Origin: Cupriavidus taiwanensis LMG 19424
GTDB lineage: Bacteria > Pseudomonadota > Gammaproteobacteria > Burkholderiales > Burkholderiaceae
DNA length: 64,000 nucleotides
Direction: 5' to 3'
Assembly (NCBI RefSeq): GCF_000069785.1
Contig: NC_010530.1
Coordinates: 2,102,001 to 2,166,000 of the forward strand
In this document: piece by piece, positions 51,853-59,823 of the stretch
Layout: each line of letters begins with the position of its first letter
Position numbering within the stretch: position 1 is the first letter of the stretch
Made by a program: the position numbers and the translations under genes
Notes under the pieces: model-generated
What the model was told of the DNA's origin: nothing
Databases searched by the model: none
The model's input: only the letters and a program-made list of their open reading frames with translations

Positions 51853-54787
51853 GATTGGGGTTGGTCACGGGTGCGGTATCGACGCGCAGCGTATTGCGCT
51901 CGCGCACGGCCGCCACGGGCTTGCCATCGACGCTGACGCGGCAGTGGCCGGCGTTGGCCAGGCGGAAGAACGGCTTGAAGTAGCCACTGAAGGCGAAGCG
52001 CGTGACGCCGTCGCGTTGCGACCAGTCGCGCACGATGCCGCTGGCTTCCGCCAGTTGCGGTGTGGCCGCCGCCGGCGCCGCGGCGTCGCGCATGGCGAAG
52101 CGCGCGTCGCCGCCGTCCAGGTGCAGGTAGACGCCGCCGCCAGGCGCCGGCGAGGTCCCCGTCACGCCCTTCGCCGCGGCAACGTCGGGCAGGCCGGCGC
52201 CGCTCCAGCGCAGGTTGCGCAGGTTGCCGTCGCCGCGCACGATCCATTGCGTGGCGACGCTGCCGGCACCGCTGTCGCCCACTTCGCGCGCCACCGCCAT
52301 GTCCTGCCAGTCGAGCACCTTGCGCACGTAATCGGTCGAATGCAGCGGCAGCAGCGGCTGCGCCAGCACGTAGTCATAGACCTTGCGCAGCGCCTTCAGC
52401 GACGCCGCCTTGGTGCCGGAGTAGCTGTGGTAGTAGATGTTCACGGGCTTGAAGCGATACGGCCGGTCGGTCAGCTCGAAGGTCTCGATCACGCGCTCGA
52501 AGCCGTAGTAAGGGCCATGCCACAGGTTGGTGTAGACGTTCTCGTTCTGGTTGGGCGCAAACACCTGGAAGGTGCCGCCCGGCTTGTTGATGCCCAGTGG
52601 CGCGATCGCGGTCCAGCTGGGATTGCTGCGCGTGATCAGCGTGTCGCCGCCGTTCATGTTGAGCACGCGCGCCTGGCCGGTGAGGCGCAGCGCCTCGGCC
52701 GGCGGCTGGCAGTCGCCCGACCACAGCAGCAGGCTGACCGGCTTGCCGGCGGGCGCCAGGGTGCGGTTGATGTAGTCGATGGAACCGCCGATCTCGCGGT
52801 TCAGGTCCATGGTGTAGCCGGGGATGTTCAGGTGAAAGGCCTTGTCGCCCGCGCCTTCCGTGGCGTTGCGGCCCTGCGCCGGCGGGGCCGGCACCGTGCG
52901 CGCCCACTCGAACGGATGCGAGAACGTATGGCTGGCCACTTCGACATAGGGCTGGGCAAAGATCTTGCGCGCGATCGGCTCGAGTTCGGCGCTCAGCTTC
53001 GGGTACATGCCGTCGCGGCTGACCTCGCCCTGGATCACCGACATGGTCATCGGCAGCCGGTAGCGGTCGAAGATCTCGCGCAACAGCACCTCGCCGGAGT
53101 AGCCGCCACCGGGAATCTCGGCGCGAGACGCAAAGCCGTCGCCATCGATATGGATGGTCAGCAGGCGCCGGCCGTTCTCGGTGGTGACGTCGGGCACCGG
53201 CATCGCGGGCAGGCGCAACGCCTCGCGCAGGAAGTCCAGCGGCTGCACCACCCAGCGGCTGTCGGCGGTGCCGATGCCGCTCTCGTGCACCGCATACGGT
53301 CCCAGCACATAGCCGCCCCACGGCGTGATGGCCGCGGCGTCATAGGTCAGCGTGCCGGAGCGCAGGCGCAGCAGCGTGCGGAAGCCGTCGCCGTCGGGCA
53401 CCTGGATCGCCTCGGCCTGGTTGCGGTCGGGCGCCACCGGCATCTCGAAGCCCATCATCGGGTCTTTCGTCAGAACCTCGACCGGGCCCGACACGCGCCC
53501 CCTGACCGCCTTCAGGCCGAAGCCGCGCGCCACCGCGCCACTGACGCTGGCGCCGAAGTCGTTCAGGAACACCACCGGCATGCCTTGCGCCATGCGCGCC
53601 TGCACCCAGGCGTGGAAGCGGCCCGGCTGCGCCGTGACCTTGCCTGTCAGGTACATCACCACGCCGGCATAGCGGTCCGGCCCGATCTCGGGCAGTTCCT
53701 CGCTGGTGTCGGCAAACTCGACGCGGTAGCCCAGGTAATTGAGCGGCATCGAGACGAAGCGCACGCCCTCGGACTGGTCGATCGCCACGCCCGGGCGGCG
53801 CTCCTGCACCACCAGCACCCGCCGCGGCAGCACTTCGACCTGGCCGATGCCGATGGTCTGCAGGCCGGGATCCGCCACATAGGGGGTGATCCCCAGCGCG
53901 CGGATGCGCCGCGCGGTCTCGCGCGCGCAGCGGCGGTCCGCCGGCGGGCAGTAGTCGATCGACACCACCGGCAGCCGGTATTGCTCGCGGATGGTGCGGG
54001 CCTGCGCCAGCAGCCAGTCGCGGTCGGCCTGCGGCACCTCGACATAGCGGCCCTGGGCCTGGTTCCAGCCGCGGAACAGCGACTCGAAGGCGACGGCATA
54101 CGCCAGGCCATGGACCTGCGGCAGGATCTCGAAGCCACGGTTGAAGATCAGCCTCGCATCGGGATAGCGCGCCTTGATTGCGCGCACCACGCGCACCAGG
54201 CCGGCTTCCTGCCGCGCGCGTTCGGCGTCGGTGCGGGCGGCAAGCTGGTACGAGTCCAGGGTATCGAGAAAGAAGCCGCGAAAGCCCCGCTCCCATAGCG
54301 GCGCAATCACCTTGTCGACATAGAACGCCGGCCAGCCGTCGGCCGCCTGGTCGATGACCGGCGCGTTCCACGCGTCGTTGCGGCCGACAAACCAGCTTTT
54401 GGGAATGTCATTGAAGTAGGGGCGGCCTTCCAGCACTTCACCCACGCTGACATAGGCAAACCACGCGGTCGCGGGGGTGACGACCTGGCGCGGGTCGAAG
54501 CCGCTGTCAGGTTCGACCACGGCGATATCGAAGGCCTGCAGCGCGTCCACCGGCGGTTTGGCGCCATAGTGCAAGGCAATCGACGGCATCGCCGGGGCCG
54601 GGCCGCCGGCGCCCGGCGCAGGCTGTGCCATGGCGGTTCCGGCCGCAGCGAAGGCAAGCGCCAGCGCGACGCGCTGCGCCAGATGCCCCAGCCAGCTTGT
54701 CCAACCCAGCCCACACGGCGTTCGGCAGCCCCCGCTGCCTTGCGCTTCCCCCAGTCGATTCACAGCGTGATTCCCATGTTTATACAC
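51815..54787 (-). CDS. pelA: PelA bifunctional Pel hydrolase/deacetylase, 990 aa
   Basis: Periplasmic enzyme. N-terminal signal region ends near TAMAQPAPG. A GH114-type glycoside hydrolase domain (about 65-330: ALHYGAKPPVDALQAFDIAV, GFRGFFLDTLDSYQLA, VAFESLFRGW) cuts alpha-1,4-GalNAc chains. A middle Rossmann-like region follows. The polysaccharide deacetylase domain carries the metal and catalytic residues Asp548/Asp550 (IHIDGDGF) and His620/His624 (ASHTFSHPFEW), which make Pel cationic. A C-terminal beta-jelly-roll part ends in QVEVRCAG. First gene of pelABCDEFG; start ATG at 54787. Confidence 0.95.
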   Translation of the reverse strand: MYKHGNHAVNRLGEAQGSGGCRTPCGLGWTSWLGHLAQRVALALAFAAAGTAMAQPAPGAGGPAPAMPSIALHYGAKPPVDALQAFDIAVVEPDSGFDPRQVVTPATAWFAYVSVGEVLEGRPYFNDIPKSWFVGRNDAWNAPVIDQAADGWPAFYVDKVIAPLWERGFRGFFLDTLDSYQLAARTDAERARQEAGLVRVVRAIKARYPDARLIFNRGFEILPQVHGLAYAVAFESLFRGWNQAQGRYVEVPQADRDWLLAQARTIREQYRLPVVSIDYCPPADRRCARETARRIRALGITPYVADPGLQTIGIGQVEVLPRRVLVVQERRPGVAIDQSEGVRFVSMPLNYLGYRVEFADTSEELPEIGPDRYAGVVMYLTGKVTAQPGRFHAWVQARMAQGMPVVFLNDFGASVSGAVARGFGLKAVRGRVSGPVEVLTKDPMMGFEMPVAPDRNQAEAIQVPDGDGFRTLLRLRSGTLTYDAAAITPWGGYVLGPYAVHESGIGTADSRWVVQPLDFLREALRLPAMPVPDVTTENGRRLLTIHIDGDGFASRAEIPGGGYSGEVLLREIFDRYRLPMTMSVIQGEVSRDGMYPKLSAELEPIARKIFAQPYVEVASHTFSHPFEWARTVPAPPAQGRNATEGAGDKAFHLNIPGYTMDLNREIGGSIDYINRTLAPAGKPVSLLLWSGDCQPPAEALRLTGQARVLNMNGGDTLITRSNPSWTAIAPLGINKPGGTFQVFAPNQNENVYTNLWHGPYYGFERVIETFELTDRPYRFKPVNIYYHSYSGTKAASLKALRKVYDYVLAQPLLPLHSTDYVRKVLDWQDMAVAREVGDSGAGSVATQWIVRGDGNLRNLRWSGAGLPDVAAAKGVTGTSPAPGGGVYLHLDGGDARFAMRDAAAPAAATPQLAEASGIVRDWSQRDGVTRFAFSGYFKPFFRLANAGHCRVSVDGKPVAAVRERNTLRVDTAPVTNPNHVRQQVEVRCAG

Positions 54788-55446
54788 ACGAAGTGCACGG
54801 TGCCAGACATGTTAGTGCGGTTCGCGACCGCTTGGCGCCTGGCTCTGACCGTCAATTCGGAAATGTCCGATGGTATCCGGCAACGGGCATCCTAAAGCAG
54901 CCGCGGGCGCCGTATTGTCAACAATTGTCCCGAAAAGGAGACATTGTAGTTGCCACGCTGGCGGCCGGCCGTTGGCCGGCCTGGCGCTCCACTTGCCCGG
55001 ATGCTTCGGGATACCGCCTGCACGCACGACGGCTCTGTCCGATACCAATTTCCGGACAGTCCGGTTTGCCGAACATCAAAAAACCTTTGTGTCCATTCTC
55101 TTATGTATGGACGCGCATGCAGACCATTGACGCATGTATCGGCGCGCATAACCTGCCTGCTGGCTCGGGTATTTGCGTTTTATTCGCATAATGTTATATC
55201 GGCGCCCGGCCGACCTCACCCGAACGCGGTACGAAGGGTGCCGTAAAAATTTGTAAAAAAGATGGCACCACCATGGAGCGGCCGGCAGCCATTATGCACG
55301 AGCGGATGGCACGGGGCCCGCAGGCGGTGCACGCACAGCTAAACGCAACAATAAAAAATCAGGGAATTCACTGAACCGGTACTGAAGTAGAAAACGCTAA
55401 TATCTCGTGTCGGAACCTCTCATCATGATTAGGCGCTTAGCCTGAT
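54788..55446. other. long control region upstream of pelA
   Basis: No gene found. GC falls markedly after about 55080 (runs such as TAAAAATTTGTAAAAAAG near 55241), unlike the rest of the window. A perfect palindrome CCGGAC-A-GTCCGG lies at 55048-55060, and ACAATTGT at 54921-54928 overlaps a minus-strand TTGACA (54917-54922) that could be a -35 for pelA, although no good -10 follows. The AT-rich part may bind an H-NS-like silencer. Confidence 0.5.
55048..55060. promoter_or_regulatory. palindrome CCGGAC-A-GTCCGG in the pelA upstream region
   Basis: Perfect 6-bp half sites around a single A, about 260 bases upstream of pelA. Candidate regulator site for the pel promoter; flanks are not symmetric. 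No regulator can be named. Confidence 0.4.
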
Positions 55447-55508
55447 TGACACACCGGGAAAATTCGGCAGAATGATTCCCACTTGTGCAGCGCCCATTCG
55501 GTGTGTCA
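55447..55508 (+). promoter_or_regulatory. long inverted repeat in the cspA leader region
   Basis: TGACACACCG (55447-55456) and its exact complement CGGTGTGTCA (55499-55508) enclose a 42-base loop, 160-220 bases before cspA. Cold-shock genes usually have long structured 5' leaders that act as temperature switches, so this could be part of such a leader. A second small hairpin GAGCG-TTTA-CGCTC at 55629-55642 lies 28 bases before the start codon. Confidence 0.45.
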
Positions 55509-55669
55509 TTTGGTGTTGTCGTTCCGTGACGGTTTCGGGTGTCACGACAGCGACATATCGAAGTCATATGGAATGCACTGGCGGGGAACATAAACAACTC
55601 CCAGGGTGCGTTGCGCACGGTGTATAACGAGCGTTTACGCTCATTTTGAAATTCAAGGTTGAGATAGAT

Positions 55670-55873
55670 ATGGAAACCGGTACCGTTAAGTGGTTCAACG
55701 ACGCCAAGGGCTTCGGCTTCATCACGCCGGACGAAGGCGGCAATGACCTGTTCGCGCACTTCTCCGCCATCGAAGGCTCGGGCTTCAAGTCGCTGAAGGA
55801 AGGCCAGAAGGTGCGCTACGTCAAGGCCATGGGCCAGAAGGGCGAGCAAGCCACCAAGATCCAGGCCCTCTGA
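55670..55873 (+). CDS. cspA: cold-shock protein, CspA family, 67 aa
   Basis: Single cold-shock domain that binds single-stranded RNA/DNA and opens mRNA structure. Both RNP motifs are intact: KGFGFITP and DLFAHFSAI, after the standard start [12 protein letters not shown]. Length is the typical 67 residues. ATG at 55670 is preceded at about 10 bases by AAGG; an in-frame upstream ATG at 55646 would add eight residues foreign to the family. Monocistronic, with an unusually long AT-rich leader and a strong terminator. Which temperature or growth signal controls it is not visible. Confidence 0.96.
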   Translation: METGTVKWFNDAKGFGFITPDEGGNDLFAHFSAIEGSGFKSLKEGQKVRYVKAMGQKGEQATKIQAL

Positions 55874-55890
55874 TACCGGTGAGGCCAGGG

Positions 55891-55951
55891 CCGGTCCGAC
55901 GGACCGGCCGGCACGAAAGCCCCGCAGCGTCGTTGCGGGGCTTTTTGTTTT
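55891..55951 (+). terminator. terminator of cspA
   Basis: Two hairpins in tandem: CCGGTCC-GAC-GGACCGG (55891-55907) and GCCCCGCA / TGCGGGGC with loop GCGTCGT (55919-55941), the latter followed by TTTTTGTTTT. The second is a classic rho-independent terminator. Confidence 0.92.
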
Positions 55952-56005
55952 GGCGCGCGCCGTGCTGGAGCACGGTTGCGGCGGCGCCGTTGCAGGGGAA
56001 ATTGC

Positions 56006-56011
56006 TATAAT
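56006..56011 (+). promoter_or_regulatory. -10 box TATAAT upstream of hpnD
   Basis: Perfect consensus -10 hexamer, 94 bases before the hpnD start and after the cspA terminator. No good -35 at 17 bases. It marks a separate promoter for the hpnD-shc-hpnG unit. Confidence 0.5.
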
Positions 56012-56099
56012 CGCCCGACCCACAACCACCTCCCGGGCGGGACGCGCGCCAACGCCGCGCGGCCGGCGCGGGATGGTAAGCAGCGTGTCGAGGAGTTAC

Positions 56100-56963
56100 G
56101 TGGCCGGTACTCAGATCGCAGCTTCAGACAGCCGTGCCGCCACCGGCGGCCAGGCTGCCCCCGCCGCTTCGTCGGGCAGCTCCTTCCATGCCGCGTTGCG
56201 CATCCTGCCGGCGGCCCAGCGCCAGGCCATGTTCGAGATCTACGCGTTCTGCCGCGCCGTCGACGATATCGCCGACGGCGACGCGCCGCATGCCGACCGC
56301 CTGGCCGCGCTCGATGCCTGGCGCCGCGACATCGACGCCTGCTACGCCGGCAACCCGCCCGCCCCGCTGCAGCCGCTGTGCGCCCAGATCCGGGCCTTCG
56401 ACCTGCGCCAGGCCGACTTCCTTGCCGTGATCGACGGCATGACCATGGACGTGGTGCAGGATATCCGCGCGCCCGACGCCGCCACGCTGGACCTGTACTG
56501 CGACCGCGTTGCCAGCGCGGTGGGCCGGCTGGCGGTGCGCGTGTTCGGGCTGGAAGAGGATTGCGGGATCGCACTGGCGCACCATCTGGGCCGCGCGCTG
56601 CAACTGACCAATATCCTGCGCGATATCGACGAGGATGCCGCCATCGGCCGGCTCTACCTGCCGGCCGAGGCGCTCGCGGCGGCCGGCATCGCACCGGCCA
56701 CGCCGGCGGCCGTGGCCGCGCACCCGGCGCTGGGACAGGCGTGCGCGGCAGTGGCGCGCGAGGCCCGGGCCCACTACGACCAGGCCTGGGCCATCATGGC
56801 GCGCTGCCCGGCACGCCAGGTGCGTTCGCCGCGCATCATGGCCGAGGTCTACCACCGCATCCTGGCGCGGCTGTGCGCGCAAGGCTGGCGGGCGCCGCGC
56901 CGGCGCGTGCGCCTGCCGCGCGCGCAACTGCTCTGGATCGTGCTGCGCCACGCCATTGGCTGA
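56100..56963 (+). CDS. hpnD: HpnD presqualene diphosphate synthase, 287 aa
   Basis: Condenses two farnesyl diphosphates to presqualene diphosphate, the first of three steps (HpnD, HpnC, HpnE) to squalene in bacteria. Two Asp-rich Mg-binding motifs are present: Asp55-Asp56-x2-Asp59 (RAVDDIADGD) and Asp175-x3-Asp179 (NILRDIDEDA). The family segment FYAFCR appears as EIYAFCRAV. GTG at 56100 preceded by GAGGAG (56090-56095) is the best start; the frame is open farther upstream without similarity. It could be named a squalene/phytoene synthase in general, but the shc and hpnG neighbours favour HpnD. HpnC and HpnE are absent here. Confidence 0.9.
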   Translation: MAGTQIAASDSRAATGGQAAPAASSGSSFHAALRILPAAQRQAMFEIYAFCRAVDDIADGDAPHADRLAALDAWRRDIDACYAGNPPAPLQPLCAQIRAFDLRQADFLAVIDGMTMDVVQDIRAPDAATLDLYCDRVASAVGRLAVRVFGLEEDCGIALAHHLGRALQLTNILRDIDEDAAIGRLYLPAEALAAAGIAPATPAAVAAHPALGQACAAVAREARAHYDQAWAIMARCPARQVRSPRIMAEVYHRILARLCAQGWRAPRRRVRLPRAQLLWIVLRHAIG

Positions 56964-57018
56964 GCGCGGCATGCACGCCGGGGCCCGGCCATGCCGTGCG
57001 CCGGCACAAGGAGGCTGC

Positions 57019-59070
57019 ATGTCGATGAACGAGACCGCCTTTGCCAACCCCGCGCCGCAGGTCGGCCCGGCGCAGCGCCAGCCGGCTGCCCCGCAGGAAG
57101 CGCCGGCGGCGCGCCTGCCCGCGCCAGCGCTCGACCGCGGCATCGACCGCGCGCTCGATGCGCTGCTGCACCAGCAGCGCCCCGACGGCCACTGGGTCTA
57201 CGAGCTCGAAGCCGACGCCACCATCCCCGCCGAATACGTGCTGATGGTGCACTACCTGGGCGAAGACCCTGACCGCGACCTGGAAGCGCGCATCGCCCGC
57301 TACCTGCGCCGCATCCAGAACCCGGACGGCGGCTGGCCGCTGTTCCATCAGGGCCGCTCCGACATCAGCGCCAGCGTCAAGGCGTATTTCGCGCTGAAGA
57401 TGGCCGGCGACGATCCGCAGTCCGCGCCGATGCAGCGCGCGCGCCAGGCCATCCATGCCATGGGCGGCGCCGAGGCCACCAATGTGTTCACGCGCACGCT
57501 GCTGGCGCTGTACGGCGTGCTGCCATGGAAGGCGGTGCCGATGATGCCGGTCGAGATCATGCTGCTGCCGCGCTGGTTTCCGTTCCACCTGTCCAAGGTC
57601 TCGTACTGGGCCCGCACGGTGATCGTGCCGCTGCTGGTGCTCAACAGCCTGCGGCCGCAGGCGCGCAACCCGCGCGGCGTCGGCATCAATGAACTGTTCG
57701 TCGGCAACTGCCACACGGTCGGGCTGCCGCCGCGCGCGGCACACCAGCATGCCGGCTGGTACACGGTGTTCCGCGGGCTGGACGCGCTGCTGCGCTTGGC
57801 CGAGCCGCTGTTCCCGCGCACGCTGCGCCGGCGCGCCATTGCCGCGGCCCAGCGCTTCGTGCGCGAGCGGCTCAACGGCGAGGACGGCCTGGGCGCGATC
57901 TTTCCCGCCATGGCCAACAGCGTGATGATGTTCGACGTGCTGGGCGTGCCGCCCGAGGATCCGGCACGCGCGGTGGCGCGGCGCTCGATCGAGCGCCTGC
58001 TGGTCGAGCATGGCGACGAAGCCTACTGCCAGCCGTGCCTGTCGCCGGTGTGGGACACCGCATTGGCCACGCACGCGCTGCTGGAAACCGGCGAAGCCCG
58101 CGCGGCGCAGGCGGCCGGGCGCGCGCTGGACTGGCTCAGGCCGCTGCAGGTGCTGGACCTGCGCGGCGACTGGGCGGTGCGCCGCCCGCTGGTGCGCCCC
58201 GGCGGCTGGGCCTTCCAGTACGCCAACGCCTACTACCCCGATGTCGACGACACCGCGGTGGTGGCCGCCGCCATGGACCGCTTCATGCGCGCGCACCATG
58301 CGCCGGGGCGCTACGGCGAAGCGGTGGCGCGCGCCACCGAGTGGATCGTCGGCATGCAGAGCGGCAACGGCGGCTGGGGCGCGTTCGAGCCCGAGAACAC
58401 GCACCTGTACCTGAACAACATCCCCTTTGCCGACCACGGCGCGCTGCTGGACCCGCCCACCGCCGACGTGTCGGCGCGCTGCCTGTCGATGCTGTGCCAG
58501 ACCGGCGCCACCCCCGCCAACAGCGAACCCGCCGCGCGCGCGCTGCGTTACCTGCTGGCCGAGCAAATGCCCGACGGCAGCTGGTTCGGACGCTGGGGCA
58601 CCAACTACATCTACGGCACCTGGAGCGCGCTGTGCGCGCTGAACGCCGCCGGCCTGCCGCCCGAAGCGCCCGAGCTGTGCCGCGCCGTGGCGTGGCTGGC
58701 GCGGATCCAGAACGCCGACGGCGGCTGGGGCGAGGACGGCAGCAGCTACCGGCTGGACTACAGCGGCTACGAGCCGGCCCCCAGCGTGGCCTCGCAGACC
58801 GCGTGGGCGCTGCTGGCGCTGATGGCGGCGGGCGCCGCGCAGCATCCGGCAGTGGCGCGCGGTATCGACTACCTGCTGCGCACGCAGCAGCCTGGCGGAC
58901 TGTGGCATGAGCCCCGCTTTACCGCGGTGGGCTTTCCGCGCGTGTTCTACCTGCGCTATCACGGCTATGCGCGCTACTTTCCGTTGTGGGCGCTGGCGCG
59001 CTACCGCAACCTGCAGCGCGGCCTTGGCGACCACGGCGGCAACAGCGGCCAGGTGGCGTGGGGCCTGTGA
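57019..59070 (+). CDS. shc: squalene-hopene cyclase, 683 aa
   Basis: Cyclises squalene to hopene and hopanol at the inner membrane. The protonating acid motif is Asp408-Val-Asp410-Asp411-Thr-Ala (YYPDVDDTAVVAA). Several QW repeats are seen (e.g. GHWVYELE, QNPDGGWPLFH, QNADGGWGED, QQPGGLWHE). The N-terminal ~45 residues form a Pro/Ala-rich extension before the catalytic fold. AAGGAGG 5 bases before ATG is an ideal ribosome binding site. The gene is 55 bases after hpnD and overlaps hpnG by the GTGA pattern. Length is normal (about 650-690). Confidence 0.97.
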   Translation: MSMNETAFANPAPQVGPAQRQPAAPQEAPAARLPAPALDRGIDRALDALLHQQRPDGHWVYELEADATIPAEYVLMVHYLGEDPDRDLEARIARYLRRIQNPDGGWPLFHQGRSDISASVKAYFALKMAGDDPQSAPMQRARQAIHAMGGAEATNVFTRTLLALYGVLPWKAVPMMPVEIMLLPRWFPFHLSKVSYWARTVIVPLLVLNSLRPQARNPRGVGINELFVGNCHTVGLPPRAAHQHAGWYTVFRGLDALLRLAEPLFPRTLRRRAIAAAQRFVRERLNGEDGLGAIFPAMANSVMMFDVLGVPPEDPARAVARRSIERLLVEHGDEAYCQPCLSPVWDTALATHALLETGEARAAQAAGRALDWLRPLQVLDLRGDWAVRRPLVRPGGWAFQYANAYYPDVDDTAVVAAAMDRFMRAHHAPGRYGEAVARATEWIVGMQSGNGGWGAFEPENTHLYLNNIPFADHGALLDPPTADVSARCLSMLCQTGATPANSEPAARALRYLLAEQMPDGSWFGRWGTNYIYGTWSALCALNAAGLPPEAPELCRAVAWLARIQNADGGWGEDGSSYRLDYSGYEPAPSVASQTAWALLALMAAGAAQHPAVARGIDYLLRTQQPGGLWHEPRFTAVGFPRVFYLRYHGYARYFPLWALARYRNLQRGLGDHGGNSGQVAWGL

Positions 59071-59759
59071 CGGCGCCGTTCGTGCTGGTCGTCACCGGCA
59101 TGGCGTTCGAGGCGCGCATCGCGGCCGGGCCGCATTGCCGCGTAGTGCACGGCCTGCGCGGCCTGGCGCTGAAGCAGGAGGTGTCGGCAATGGCCAGCCG
59201 GCACTGCATGGGCATCCTCAGCTTTGGCGTGGCGGGCGGGCTGGAGCCCACACTGGCGCCGGGCGATGTGGTGCTGGCCGATGCGGTATGCGCGCCCGGC
59301 GAGCGCTACGACACCGATACCACCTGGACACGCGCCATGCACGCAGCGCTGCCGCACGCGCGCATCGGCACCGCGGCCGGGGCCGACCAGCCGGTCCTGA
59401 CGGTGGCCGCCAAGGCATCGCTGCAGCGGGCCACGGGCGCGCTGTGCGTCGACATGGAATCGCACCTGGCCGCGCGCATGGCGGCGGCGTGCCGGCTGCC
59501 GTTCGCGGCTTGCCGCGTGGTCATCGATCCGGCGGCTCGCGCCGTACCGGCCGCCGCTGCCGCGGGGATGGGCGATGACGGCAAGACCGATGTGGCCGCG
59601 GTGCTGGGCGCGTTGCTGCGCGCGCCGCGGGAACTGCCAGCGCTGTTGCGCCTGGCTGGCGATGCCGCGGCCGCGCGCGGCGCGCTGCGGGCGGCGAGGC
59701 TGGCGCTGGGAAATTCCTTTGGCCTGCGCGACATGCGCTCGCAGCAAGCTGACTTCTGA
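59067..59759 (+). CDS. hpnG: HpnG adenosylhopane nucleosidase/phosphorylase family, 230 aa
   Basis: Releases adenine from adenosylhopane, the second side-chain step after HpnH. Nucleoside phosphorylase fold: VVTGMAFEARIA, LSFGVAGGLEPTLAPGDVVL, and CVDMESHLAARMAAACR with the conserved MES motif that contacts ribose. GTG start overlaps the shc stop (GTGA). The last ~60 residues are an Ala/Arg-rich helical tail. HpnG lies with shc here while hpnH is 40 kb away, so the pathway is split over two operons. Confidence 0.9.
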   Translation: MTAPFVLVVTGMAFEARIAAGPHCRVVHGLRGLALKQEVSAMASRHCMGILSFGVAGGLEPTLAPGDVVLADAVCAPGERYDTDTTWTRAMHAALPHARIGTAAGADQPVLTVAAKASLQRATGALCVDMESHLAARMAAACRLPFAACRVVIDPAARAVPAAAAAGMGDDGKTDVAAVLGALLRAPRELPALLRLAGDAAAARGALRAARLALGNSFGLRDMRSQQADF

Positions 59760-59783
59760 ACCGGCTGACGGGGCGCCCCTTGT

Positions 59784-59795
59784 CCCGCAACCGGG
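59784..59795. repeat. REP-like degraded hairpin (copy 3)
   Basis: CCCG-CAAC-CGGG followed by GAGAGGGAAG, between the convergent ends of hpnG and the Hsp70-like gene. Weak but shares the CCCG...CGGGAGAG words with the copies at 77-96 and 19074-19091. Confidence 0.3.
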
Positions 59796-59823
59796 AGAGG
59801 GAAGCAAAGCTAAACCAGTTCCC

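Noticed and set aside
47098..54298. Very long plus-strand open frames (1583 and 873 residues) opposite pelB and pelA
   Set aside because: Both are antisense to pel genes with clear catalytic or repeat motifs; they are shadows caused by base composition.
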